Numbered from the stretch's first letter, positions 1 to 6,023 are shown. The stretch: DNA of 6,234 nt from Candidatus Campbellbacteria bacterium CG10_big_fil_rev_8_21_14_0_10_35_52 (GCA_002778715.1 PFAA01000042.1:4282-10515), one strand, 5' to 3'. Made by a program: numbers and translations. Notes: generated by a model from the letters alone, not told the origin.

Positions 1-1
1 T

Positions 2-445
2 GTGTTTGATGATCCAAATGATGCTTCTGGCGTAGATAATGACCTACTTGGTGGCAGAGCTACCAAAAATTTAATTCATACGCTTTCATCTGGTTATCTC
101 AAAGAGTCATTAGAAAAAATTACAAAACAAGACGAAACAAGGGCAAAAGATGTATTGAGCTTTAATCTTGGGTTGAACGAATGCTTGAAACAAGCCCATA
201 GAATACTTAAACCTAAAAAGTATTTTTGCCTTGTCGTCGGCAATAGGTTAGTAAAGCAAGTTAGAATTCCAACTGATTTTATTATTGCAGAATTAGCGGA
301 AAAAATTGGTTTTACTTGCGAGGACATAATTGTAAGAAATATCCCCGGCAAGAGAATGCCAATCAAAAATTCACCGACAAATATCGTAGGTGCTTTAGAG
401 GAAACAATGAATAAAGAAAGTATTGTTGTGTTGAGGAAAAACTAG
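2..445 (+). CDS. DNA methyltransferase of a type II R-M system, C-terminal fragment
   Basis: Partial: the reading frame is open to the left edge, so the true start and the catalytic (S/D/N)PPY and SAM-binding motifs lie outside the window. The 147 visible residues hold the late part of an N4-cytosine/N6-adenine methyltransferase fold. Around residues 60-84 a helix leads into LKPKKYFCLVVGN, the usual 'RvLKpgG.. vvvgn' strand after motif IV. The IPTDFI..LAEKIGF segment (89-104) follows, and then a conserved-looking tail RNIPGKRMP..NSPTN (112-127) with TM..E.IVVL (135-144). No FxGxG motif I occurs near the C-terminus, so motif I must be upstream. It converges on the restriction endonuclease gene, and the two stop codons overlap within the bases CTAG. 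Inference: it is the cognate methylase protecting the host from that enzyme. The base modified (m4C or m6A) cannot be read from this part. Confidence 0.8.
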   Translation: MFDDPNDASGVDNDLLGGRATKNLIHTLSSGYLKESLEKITKQDETRAKDVLSFNLGLNECLKQAHRILKPKKYFCLVVGNRLVKQVRIPTDFIIAELAEKIGFTCEDIIVRNIPGKRMPIKNSPTNIVGALEETMNKESIVVLRKN

Positions 446-1152
446 AGAATACGCTTGTGTGTTTTAAACATAAGCGGAAAGGTTTTTTCGGAAAGACGAG
501 TGAGACGAAAAGCGGAGCCGTGGTCATGGGGTTTTCCCATATTCTTTCCAGTCCGATAGACTCCAAGGCAAATATCATATTTTGATAATGCGAGAAATTG
601 CTTTGGATCAATATCTTTTAGCAACCATGCTTCCGTATAATGAAAGTATTCGTGCCCTCTTTCTTTTTTGCAGTTAGCAAAAACAAGAATAAGTCCGTTT
701 CCAATTTTCTCGGCCGCTTTTAGTCTCAAAAAATCTAGCTCATAATATCCAAGCACTGTTCTATTTTTGAGTATAAGTAACTTGCCTTGCTTTTCATCGA
801 CTTTACAATGAAAACCTCGTCCATTTTTCTTTCCGTTCGTAATGGTTTGGTGAAGTATTTTGTGTTGCGGATATTCAGGATCGGGATAGCCAAATCTTTT
901 CAAGATTTCCGCATTTGTGATTCCCTCCGGCTTCTTGGTAAACAGAGTCATCATGGAAGCTGTGCCTGCTCTTTGTGATTTTAATTCCATAACTCCAAAA
1001 TCCGGTAATGCGATATTGTTTTCAGTAATGCCGAGGTAATCCTCAAGCGTTTTGCCAATACCTGTATTATGTAAACGATTTGACTTAATCCATCCCTTTT
1101 CAGAGAGTTCCTTCAGTGCTTTCTTAATCTGTGTGATTGTTCGTTTTTGCAT
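442..1152 (-). CDS. MvaI/BcnI-family type II restriction endonuclease
   Basis: A 236-aa protein, close to the roughly 240-aa size of MvaI and BcnI, which are MutH-like PD-(D/E)xK nucleases. An N-terminal helical segment (1-25) is followed by N29-T-G-I-G-K-T-L-E37-D-Y-L-G. Next come N46 and the catalytic stretch P50-D51-F-G-V-M-E56-L-K58, matching the E...D-x4-E-x-K arrangement of MvaI, BcnI and MutH. The C-terminal DHGSAFRLTRL (210-220) also fits the family. Members cut CCNGG-type sites (MvaI CCWGG, BcnI CCSGG) as monomers with Mg2+. The start is an ATG two bases after the stop of the upstream XRE gene. No Shine-Dalgarno is visible, so translation is probably coupled to that gene. All expected active-site residues are present and the frame is intact, so the enzyme is probably functional. 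Specificity is inferred only; the lack of CCWGG in this window favours MvaI-like cutting. Confidence 0.9.
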   Translation of the reverse strand: MQKRTITQIKKALKELSEKGWIKSNRLHNTGIGKTLEDYLGITENNIALPDFGVMELKSQRAGTASMMTLFTKKPEGITNAEILKRFGYPDPEYPQHKILHQTITNGKKNGRGFHCKVDEKQGKLLILKNRTVLGYYELDFLRLKAAEKIGNGLILVFANCKKERGHEYFHYTEAWLLKDIDPKQFLALSKYDICLGVYRTGKNMGKPHDHGSAFRLTRLSEKTFPLMFKTHKRIL

Positions 1153-1154
1153 AT

Positions 1155-1376
1155 TTATTTTATGAAAAAAGACAGGTCTTTTTTATAGATTTTTGCAAAT
1201 TCTTTGAGTTGCGTAATATCGAGTCGTCTTTGTCCCGCTTCAATTTTCGAGACATGGGGCTGGGTCTTGTTGAGTAGCTTCGCTACTTCAGCTTGATCCA
1301 AGCCCACCTCAATGCGAGCTTTCTTAAGTTGTTCGACTGTATATTGATGATCTTTAGAAAAAATTGCCTTTGTCAT
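1155..1376 (-). CDS. XRE-family helix-turn-helix regulator, probable R-M controller (C) protein
   Basis: A 73-aa single-domain protein, the size typical of C proteins. The Cro/C1 helix-turn-helix spans about residues 15-70. The positioning helix is LDQAEVAKLL (26-35), the recognition helix is about TQPHVSKIEAGQ (38-49), and RRLDITQLKEFAKIY follows. C proteins of type II R-M systems bind operator repeats at their own promoter and co-transcribe the endonuclease. They thus delay restriction until methylation is complete. Here the gene ends two bases before the endonuclease start on the same strand, and the methylase is on the opposite strand, a layout seen in C-controlled systems. Its promoter places the mRNA 5' end within a few bases of the ATG, as known for several C genes. 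Alternative: an antitoxin-like or phage-derived XRE protein, less likely given the context. Confidence 0.85.
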   Translation of the reverse strand: MTKAIFSKDHQYTVEQLKKARIEVGLDQAEVAKLLNKTQPHVSKIEAGQRRLDITQLKEFAKIYKKDLSFFIK

Positions 1377-1384
1377 ATATCTAT

Positions 1385-1414
1385 ATAATAGTATTCCGTT
1401 GTGTTATATTCCAA
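1385..1414 (-). promoter_or_regulatory. Promoter of the C-R operon, near-leaderless
   Basis: On the - strand, TTGGAA (1414-1409) as -35, an 18-bp spacer, and TATTAT (1390-1385) as -10 (5 of 6 consensus bases). Only eight bases separate the -10 from the ATG at 1376-1374, so transcription should begin within about 0-3 bases of the start codon. No ribosome-binding site precedes the ATG. The spacing is read directly; promoter activity is inferred. Confidence 0.55.
1392..1412 (-). promoter_or_regulatory. Candidate controller operator: two direct GGAATA repeats
   Basis: GGAATA occurs twice in the same orientation on the - strand (1412-1407 and 1397-1392), 15 bp apart. One overlaps the -35 hexamer and the other lies just upstream of the -10. 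Each is preceded by a TAAC-containing element. This placement suits autoregulation by the XRE protein. The classical GACT...AGTC C-box is absent, so the assignment rests on position and repetition alone. Confidence 0.35.
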
Positions 1415-1425
1415 GTTATGAATTG

Positions 1426-1497
1426 TGCTCCCAGTAGGAATTGAACCTACATTACCGGCTCCGCAAGCCAGCGTTCTATCCATTAAACTATGAGAGC
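1426..1497 (-). tRNA. tRNA-Arg (anticodon GCG)
   Basis: A complete 72-nt cloverleaf folds by hand. The acceptor stem GCTCTCA/TGGGAGC has 7 bp including one G-U. The D stem is GTTT/GAAC, with D-loop AATGGATA containing G18-G19-A20. The anticodon stem is CTGGC/GCCGG around loop TTGCGGA. A 4-nt variable loop follows, then T stem GTAGG/CCTAC with T-loop TTCAATT. The discriminator is A and CCA is not encoded. The anticodon (plus-strand bases 1462-1464) is GCG, reading CGC/CGU. A20, C35 and discriminator A agree with bacterial Arg identity rules. The gene begins 18 nt after the stop of the upstream membrane-protein gene. Its 3' end lies 12 nt before the -35 of the C-R operon, with no terminator visible between them. 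Confidence 0.95.
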
Positions 1498-1506
1498 GTA
1501 ATTGTG

Positions 1507-1515
1507 AGAATAGCA
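1507..1515 (-). promoter_or_regulatory. Possible extended -10 promoter for tRNA-Arg
   Basis: On the - strand, TGC followed by TATTCT (1515-1507) forms a TGn extended -10 with 4 of 6 consensus bases. It ends nine bases before the mature tRNA 5' end. No convincing -35 is seen. The alternative is co-transcription with the upstream membrane-protein gene. Confidence 0.3.
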
Positions 1516-1983
1516 TTAAAACTCGAAAAATTCCACAATCTTTTGAGATAACGGTTCGCTGTCTTCTTTTTCATCAAGATATTTCACTAAATAATCCCGA
1601 ACTTCAGAAGGCGACACTTGTTTGATTGGAATTATAATATGCGTCGCGAGCAGTTTCTTTGACTTAATCAGCAGTTTCGGCGCGCCGTATTCTTGATTGT
1701 CTTCAACCCAAAAAGATTCAAGAGAATTAAATAGATAAAGTTTATTGTTAATTATCACACCCCGTTTATTTATTTTAAAATTAATCGCATTTGGTTTTTT
1801 CGCGATATTGATAGCAAGAGCGAAAGTGCCCGTTAAAATCACAATCGCAAACAAGATATTGTTAAAAATAATTGAAATTATAATACCAGTCGCCGCTATA
1901 ATACCAAATACCCAAAACCAATCAGAGCTTTTGCGTATATGCTTATGTTCATAAGCGCTCCATTCCAAAAGTGATTGTTCCAT
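1516..1983 (-). CDS. Two-TM membrane protein with soluble C-terminal domain (DUF5673/PH-like?), function unknown
   Basis: 155 aa. A short charged N-terminus with W8 and E12 leads to D21-W-F-W and two hydrophobic helices at about 22-40 and 43-61. A short loop with only N41-N42 separates them, so both ends probably face the cytoplasm. Residues 66-135 alternate in a beta-rich pattern (FKINKRGVIINNKLYLF, SFWVED, KLLIKSKK, HIIIPI) resembling small bacterial PH-like or DUF5673 membrane proteins common in Candidate Phyla Radiation genomes. The family name is from memory of the pattern and is tentative. The last 20 residues are charged. The gene starts 39 bp after the pilin stop and ends 18 bp before the tRNA, so pilin, this gene and the tRNA may share a transcript. 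No Shine-Dalgarno precedes the ATG. No enzymatic motif is visible. Confidence 0.8.
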   Translation of the reverse strand: MEQSLLEWSAYEHKHIRKSSDWFWVFGIIAATGIIISIIFNNILFAIVILTGTFALAINIAKKPNAINFKINKRGVIINNKLYLFNSLESFWVEDNQEYGAPKLLIKSKKLLATHIIIPIKQVSPSEVRDYLVKYLDEKEDSEPLSQKIVEFFEF

Positions 1984-2022
1984 ATAATTTTTATTTATAT
2001 TATTTAATATTCTAATTTATAG

Positions 2023-2442
2023 TTAAGGCGTTATTTCATTCGCGCACCCTTCGGAATAATTTGGTATGTCGTTTGTTTCAAGACAGAAAGAAATTATATA
2101 TGTATTGCCAAGCGCGTCTGTTTGGTATGCGTATGAATATGTCGGATGCATAGGGTCCGCTGGTGTTTCAGATATTACGCCGTCATCTTCAAGTTCTACG
2201 GATATGATATCATTTCCCGTGATTATTGTTTCTGTCGCGCTTGTCGGAAATTTATTGTTTTGATTTGCGTATAAAGAAAGAGCTTTTTTTATTTCTCTAA
2301 CATCCGACATTCTTCGCGCATCGCGAGATTTTTGACGAATACCGCTTAGCAGAGTAAATGTTATTGAAAAAAGCATAGCGATAATCGCCAAAGATACAAG
2401 CAATTCTACTATTGTAAAACCTTTTTTATTTGATAGTTTCAT
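2023..2442 (-). CDS. Type IV pilin-like / pseudopilin protein with N-terminal methylation motif
   Basis: 139 aa. The class III signal is plain: MKLSNKKG8 | F9-T-I-V-E13-L-L-V, with prepilin-peptidase cleavage after G8 and the conserved Glu at mature position 5. A hydrophobic helix follows to about residue 34. Then comes the KSRDARRMSDVREIKKAL helix (38-55) and LYANQNNKFP (57-66), a pattern typical of Patescibacteria and PulG-like pilins. TPADPMHPTYSYAY (93-106) matches the '.P.DP..Y.Y' region of major pseudopilins. C120 and C133 could form the C-terminal disulfide loop. The product would be cleaved, N-methylated and assembled into a type IV pilus or related filament used for adhesion, motility or DNA uptake. 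No assembly genes (pilB/C/D) are in the window. The start ATG lacks a Shine-Dalgarno, but the signal peptide fixes it. Confidence 0.93.
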   Translation of the reverse strand: MKLSNKKGFTIVELLVSLAIIAMLFSITFTLLSGIRQKSRDARRMSDVREIKKALSLYANQNNKFPTSATETIITGNDIISVELEDDGVISETPADPMHPTYSYAYQTDALGNTYIISFCLETNDIPNYSEGCANEITP

Positions 2443-2458
2443 TATATCTACGCGTATT

Positions 2459-2479
2459 GATATTATAATACATAATATC
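2459..2479 (-). promoter_or_regulatory. Candidate pilin promoter -10 within an inverted repeat
   Basis: On the - strand, a perfect TATAAT (2467-2462) lies about 20 bases upstream of the pilin ATG. It falls inside an 8-bp inverted repeat, GATATTAT-5 nt-ATAATATC (2459-2479). No good -35 stands 16-18 bp upstream. In DNA this A/T-rich, both the hexamer and the small repeat could arise by chance. Confidence 0.35.
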
Positions 2480-2589
2480 TTCTAATAATATAGGTTTTTA
2501 CGCATATCGCGCAAAGATAATACAGAAAATAGTTTTGTAATTTAAATAAATATATATATTTGTTATCACATTACTACAAAAAAATAAAA

Positions 2590-2609
2590 TCATACTATAT
2601 ATCGTATGA
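2590..2609 (-). repeat. 20-bp palindromic repeat, copy 1 (one mismatch)
   Basis: Plus-strand TCATACTATATATCGTATGA differs from a perfect palindrome at a single base pair. On the - strand it reads TCATACGATATATAGTATGA and is followed by TTTTATTTTTTT, so it could act as a weak intrinsic terminator behind the M23 gene, 92 nt after that stop. It shares its core with the copies at 2639 and 6024; start-to-start spacing to copy 2 is 49 bp. Confidence 0.7.
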
Positions 2610-2638
2610 AAAGTAAAAAAAATAATGAGATGGGAAAA

Positions 2639-2658
2639 TCATACGATATATCGTATGA
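2639..2658 (-). repeat. 20-bp palindromic repeat, copy 2 (perfect)
   Basis: TCATACGATATATCGTATGA is a perfect 20-bp palindrome; as RNA it could form an 8-bp stem with a UAUA loop. It lies 43 nt past the stop of the M23 peptidase gene and about 200 bp upstream of the pilin start. On the - strand it is followed by TTTTCCC, so the U-tract is weak. The spacer 2443-2700 otherwise holds only very A/T-rich DNA with no supportable gene. Confidence 0.8.
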
Positions 2659-2700
2659 AACAATAAATTAATCTAATAGAAATAAAACGCAAGAAACACT

Positions 2701-3846
2701 CTAAAAAGTTTGAAACCAAGATTTAAACGGATTTTCAGCTCCGCGAACTTCAATATGAACATGGGGACCCGTTGAACGGCCTGTTGAACCTACATAGCCG
2801 ATAACTTGTCCTTGAATCACATATTGACCGGTATAGACAATATTATTGCTATTGTGAGAATAAAGAGTTTGCGTGCCATTGTTATGTTTAATGACTATAT
2901 AGTTGCCATAACCGCCATTCCATCCATAATTTTTACTTATAATGACTTCGCCAGAGGCGGCCGCCATGATCGGAGTTCCAAACGGCGCCGCAATATCAAC
3001 AGCATTGTATCCGTGAAGTCCTTGCGATAATCTGCCGTTGGTTACCGGCTTGATATAATATCCGCTGTATGTAGGACCACCCGAGCCGGTTATAATATTT
3101 ATATTTGAAGAATTATATATCGGCGAAGCAATTTCTCCGTCAGGCACAATGATTATGTCGCCGATAGCGATGATAGAATTTTCCGTTAAGTTGTTATATT
3201 GAAGCACCTCATCCAAATCGCCATCGTATTTTTTCACTATGCTTTTTATCGTCTCGCTTTTTATAACCGTATGACGGATTCCTGTTATCGGGAGTACGAT
3301 AAGGGTTTGTCCGGGAGATATGAAAGAGCCGCTTTTTATGTCATTTGCCCAAACGATAGTATTCGTGGATACATTAAACATTTTCGCGATTTGCGAAAGA
3401 GAATCGCCTTCACGCACGACATAGATGCTTATTTGGTCGGATGTTTTCGGTCTTTCTTCTATTTCCGCAAGCGTGCCTGACGGGCCAATCTCTGAAAGCA
3501 ATGCTTCATTATTCACAATGATTATTTCACCGCCTCCTTTTGACGGATTTGGGTCAATATTTAGCGCGGCGCGTAGTATAGGCAGCGTTTGAGAATTATA
3601 AGCGTTAGTTATTTTAGTATTTTCATTTTTTGACAGAGAAAATAAACCTGACACAATAGAAAACACACCGGCATTAGCGTATATAGGAGTAATAAATATG
3701 ATTATAAACAAAACAAACTTTATGGTAAAAAGTTTACAAAAATTTGTTAATGTCGCCTGATTTTTTGCGGATTTATATGTAGAATCAGGGTCTTGATTTA
3801 TAGGAATTATAAATTGAATTTTATTGCGACCGCGCTGATATTTCAA
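2701..3846 (-). CDS. LysM-repeat M23-family metallopeptidase (cell-wall peptidase)
   Basis: 381 aa from a TTG start. A charged, Lys/Arg-rich stretch (1-40) precedes a hydrophobic segment (43-56) ending ANA|G (57-60), which could be a signal-peptidase site or an anchor. A linker leads to LysM 1 (about 141-186, YVVREGDSLSQIAKMF) and a diverged LysM 2 (about 190-236, HTVIKSETIKSIVKKY). The M23/LytM domain spans about 262-375, with D284 in NAVDIAAP, H331 in LYSH, and the HVH motif H362/H364. The family cleaves peptidoglycan cross-links using Zn2+; LysM domains bind glycan, so it should act outside the membrane in wall remodelling. The usual first Zn ligand (HxxxD) would fall on Y280, and the nearest His is H278. 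The start is uncertain: TTG is the only standard candidate before the membrane segment, and an in-frame ATG eight codons upstream is cut off by a stop. A strong promoter lies upstream. Confidence 0.9.
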   Translation of the reverse strand: MKYQRGRNKIQFIIPINQDPDSTYKSAKNQATLTNFCKLFTIKFVLFIIIFITPIYANAGVFSIVSGLFSLSKNENTKITNAYNSQTLPILRAALNIDPNPSKGGGEIIIVNNEALLSEIGPSGTLAEIEERPKTSDQISIYVVREGDSLSQIAKMFNVSTNTIVWANDIKSGSFISPGQTLIVLPITGIRHTVIKSETIKSIVKKYDGDLDEVLQYNNLTENSIIAIGDIIIVPDGEIASPIYNSSNINIITGSGGPTYSGYYIKPVTNGRLSQGLHGYNAVDIAAPFGTPIMAAASGEVIISKNYGWNGGYGNYIVIKHNNGTQTLYSHNSNNIVYTGQYVIQGQVIGYVGSTGRSTGPHVHIEVRGAENPFKSWFQTF

Positions 3847-3861
3847 CCAAATATAGCTTTG

Positions 3862-3870
3862 TTAAGCCAT
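3862..3870 (-). other. In-frame ATG-GCT-TAA ahead of the M23 gene (two-codon leader ORF or nonsense-interrupted start)
   Basis: On the - strand, ATG GCT TAA (3870-3862) is in the same frame as the peptidase. Five sense codons (CAA AGC TAT ATT TGG) separate the TAA from the TTG start at 3846. GGAAG (3885-3881) lies ten bases upstream of the ATG, one of the few Shine-Dalgarno-like strings in the window. It could be the original start, broken by a point mutation with re-initiation at TTG, or a minimal regulatory ORF. It could also be an assembly error or chance. Confidence 0.4.
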
Positions 3871-3901
3871 AAAGAAATTACTTCCGTATTAGTATTTAAT
3901 C

Positions 3902-3930
3902 ACTATACTCGTCTGAATATAGAAAGTCAA
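3902..3930 (-). promoter_or_regulatory. Sigma70-type promoter of the M23 peptidase gene
   Basis: On the - strand, TTGACT (3930-3925), a 17-bp spacer and TATAGT (3907-3902) each match 5 of 6 consensus bases. The predicted transcript start near 3895 leaves about 50 nt of leader before the TTG start, or about 25 nt before the upstream ATG. This is the best promoter match in the window. It lies in the 217-bp divergent spacer shared with uvrD. Confidence 0.7.
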
Positions 3931-4042
3931 TCACTTTATTCACTTATAGCCAAGTTGTTTTTCAGTCAATTTTTTGGCAATATGTCCGCAAAAAAAGATT
4001 TTTATCGCAATTAAAATTAAAAATCGCGCGATGAGAGAGCAA

Positions 4043-4059
4043 ATAATATGTTATATTAT
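4043..4059 (+). promoter_or_regulatory. Candidate uvrD promoter region with small inverted repeat
   Basis: ATAATAT-GTT-ATATTAT forms a 7-bp inverted repeat ending four bases before the uvrD ATG. It contains overlapping -10-like hexamers (TATATT 4052-4057, TATTAT 4054-4059). Either would give an almost leaderless mRNA, in keeping with the missing Shine-Dalgarno. No convincing -35 is present. A further 10-bp palindrome, ATCGCGCGAT (4023-4032), lies just upstream. Confidence 0.3.
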
Positions 4060-4063
4060 GTAA

Positions 4064-6007
4064 ATGCATTTAAAAGGACTCAATACACAGCAAAGAGAAG
4101 CTGTTTTGCATAAAGAAGGACCGCTTTTAATTATTGCTGGAGCTGGAGCGGGAAAAACAAAGACCATAGCGCACAGAATACTTAATCTCATAAAATCAGG
4201 CATTCGTCCAAGCGATATTCTTGCTGTAACATTTACCAATAAAGCCGCGAAAGAAATGAAAGAGCGCGTTAAAGATTTGTTAGATAATGATAAAGAAATA
4301 AATTTTCCGATTTCTATAAATGAGGAGCCGCGTATATGCACATTTCACTCTCTAGGAGTTCGTATTTTGAAAGAAAATGCCAGACGACTTAATATTACCC
4401 GACATTTTCATATTTTTGACAGAAATGATTCATTGCGCGCGATAAAAGAGGCGATTAAAAAATCCAATTTTGAGCCGAAACAATATGAACCGAGAATAAT
4501 ATTAAATATAATTTCAAAACAAAAAGGCGAAGCAATACCTCTCAAAATATACGAAAAAAACGCGGGCAATTCATACTTTCCAAAAATTGTTGCGACAGTT
4601 TGGCATAAATATGAAGAAATCTTAAAAGAAGAAAAAGCGTATGATTTTGACGACCTTCTTTTGAATACCGTTATGCTTTTGGAGCAAGATAAAACAGTTT
4701 TGGAGCATTATCAGAATCTTTGGAAATATATTCATATAGATGAATATCAAGACACAAATAAAGTCCAATATAAGTTTGTAAATCTGCTCGCGCGCGAACA
4801 TAACAATATATGCGTTGTTGGAGACGGAGACCAAAATGTGTATAGCTGGAGAGGGGCGGATATGCGAAACATATTGGATTTTGAAAAACATTATTCTGGC
4901 GCCACGGCAATATTGCTTGAAGAAAATTATCGTTCCACAAAGACAATTATTCAAGCCGCAAACTCTGTTATCGTTAAAAATAAAAATCGCAAAGAAAAAA
5001 ATCTTTTTACAAAAAACGCGGAAGGAGAAAAACTATCGGTTTATTTTGGACACAATGAAGATGAAGAAGCGCGTTTTGTCGCGCTTAAATCAAGAGAACT
5101 TATTAAATCAGGCGTAGAGCCGAGAGAGATAGCTGTTCTTTATAGAGCCAACTTTCAATCCAGAATTCTTGAAGAAATTTTTTTATCTATGAATATTCCC
5201 TATCAGGTGCTTGGCATTCGTTTTTTTGAACGCAAAGAAGTGAAAGACACATTGGCATTTTTACGGACGGCTTTTAATCCTAAAAATATATCGGATACGA
5301 AAAGGATTATAAATATTCCGCCGAGGGGAATAGGCAAGGTAACGCTTCTAAAAATCGCGGAGGGAAAAGAAGATGAATTGAACGATAGAGTCAAGCAAAA
5401 AGTCGCTGATTTCAGATTACTTCTTAAAAAAATCGCAAAGATGGCAATAAGCGCGAAAATAAGCGAAACAATCAAATTTATTATAAAAGAATCGGGGCTT
5501 GAAAATGCTTTAAAAAACGGAAGCGAGGAAGATTTAGAAAAATTTGAAAATATAAAAGAGCTCGTAACACTCGCGACAAGGTATGACAGTATGCTTCCGC
5601 AGGATGGAATAGAGAAACTTTTGGAAGATGCCGCTCTTTTTTCCGACCAAGATGAACTTAAAGAAGAAAAAAACGCCATACGGCTTATGACGGTTCATGC
5701 GTCTAAAGGATTGGAGTTTGAATATGTATTTATTACGGGACTTGAAGACGGGCTTTTCCCGCATAGCTCGCTTTCTAATGAGAAAAAAGATGAAGAAGAG
5801 GAAAGAAGATTATTTTATGTGGCGCTTACACGCGCGAAGAAAAAAGTTTTTCTTTCATATGCGTCAACGAGAATGGTTTTTGGCTCACAAATTGTAAATC
5901 TGCCATCTGAATTTATTTTGGATATAGACAATTGTCTTTTGGACGAAGCGGCGCTTGAAGATGTCTCATCAATGGCTAAAATTGAACCTGTTGTAAGTTT
6001 TGAATAA
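4064..6007 (+). CDS. uvrD: UvrD/PcrA-type superfamily 1A DNA helicase
   Basis: 647 aa with the SF1A motifs in order. Q motif GLNTQQREAV (5-14); Walker A GAGAGKT (26-32, with Ala where UvrD often has Ser); Ia VTFTNKAAKEMKERV (55-69); Walker B DEYQDTN (226-232); III GDGDQNVYSWRGAD (253-266); IV EENYRST (286-292); V TVHASKGLEF (543-552); VI YVALTRAKK (585-593). This 3'-5' helicase unwinds DNA in nucleotide-excision and mismatch repair and removes obstacles to replication. E. coli UvrD and Bacillus PcrA are about 720 aa. Here the protein stops about 55 residues after motif VI, so the C-terminal extension with the Tudor-like RNA-polymerase-binding domain appears absent, while the 1A/2A core is intact. 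The ATG is supported by the immediately following Q motif. The gene is divergent from the M23 gene and is followed by rsmA on the same strand after 64 bp. Confidence 0.96.
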   Translation: MHLKGLNTQQREAVLHKEGPLLIIAGAGAGKTKTIAHRILNLIKSGIRPSDILAVTFTNKAAKEMKERVKDLLDNDKEINFPISINEEPRICTFHSLGVRILKENARRLNITRHFHIFDRNDSLRAIKEAIKKSNFEPKQYEPRIILNIISKQKGEAIPLKIYEKNAGNSYFPKIVATVWHKYEEILKEEKAYDFDDLLLNTVMLLEQDKTVLEHYQNLWKYIHIDEYQDTNKVQYKFVNLLAREHNNICVVGDGDQNVYSWRGADMRNILDFEKHYSGATAILLEENYRSTKTIIQAANSVIVKNKNRKEKNLFTKNAEGEKLSVYFGHNEDEEARFVALKSRELIKSGVEPREIAVLYRANFQSRILEEIFLSMNIPYQVLGIRFFERKEVKDTLAFLRTAFNPKNISDTKRIINIPPRGIGKVTLLKIAEGKEDELNDRVKQKVADFRLLLKKIAKMAISAKISETIKFIIKESGLENALKNGSEEDLEKFENIKELVTLATRYDSMLPQDGIEKLLEDAALFSDQDELKEEKNAIRLMTVHASKGLEFEYVFITGLEDGLFPHSSLSNEKKDEEEERRLFYVALTRAKKKVFLSYASTRMVFGSQIVNLPSEFILDIDNCLLDEAALEDVSSMAKIEPVVSFE

Positions 6008-6023
6008 GAATATAAATTTAATT

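Noticed and set aside
526..540. ATGGG-GTTTT-CCCAT hairpin as a terminator for the methylase gene
   Set aside because: It has only a 5-bp stem, no following T-run, and lies inside the endonuclease coding sequence.
2199..2213. ATGATATCAT palindrome inside the pilin gene as another copy of the repeat
   Set aside because: It lacks the CGATATATCG core and is a short A/T-rich palindrome of the kind expected by chance.
2590..2658. Paired palindromes resembling NrdR boxes (ATATAT centre, pair of sites)
   Set aside because: The arms do not match the ACACWATATATWGTGT consensus well, the 49-bp spacing differs from the usual about 31 bp, and no ribonucleotide reductase gene is adjacent.
3793..4014. Small + strand ORF of 73 codons in the divergent spacer
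   Set aside because: It overlaps the start and promoter of the M23 gene antisense, shows no recognisable motif and has no ribosome-binding site.
4815..5117. 100-codon + strand ORF in another frame of uvrD
   Set aside because: It is a Lys-rich shadow of the helicase frame with no independent start signal or domain.
5203..5679. 158-codon - strand ORF inside uvrD
   Set aside because: It is a Ser/Phe-rich antisense shadow of the helicase with low-complexity composition, and uvrD is intact over the same span.
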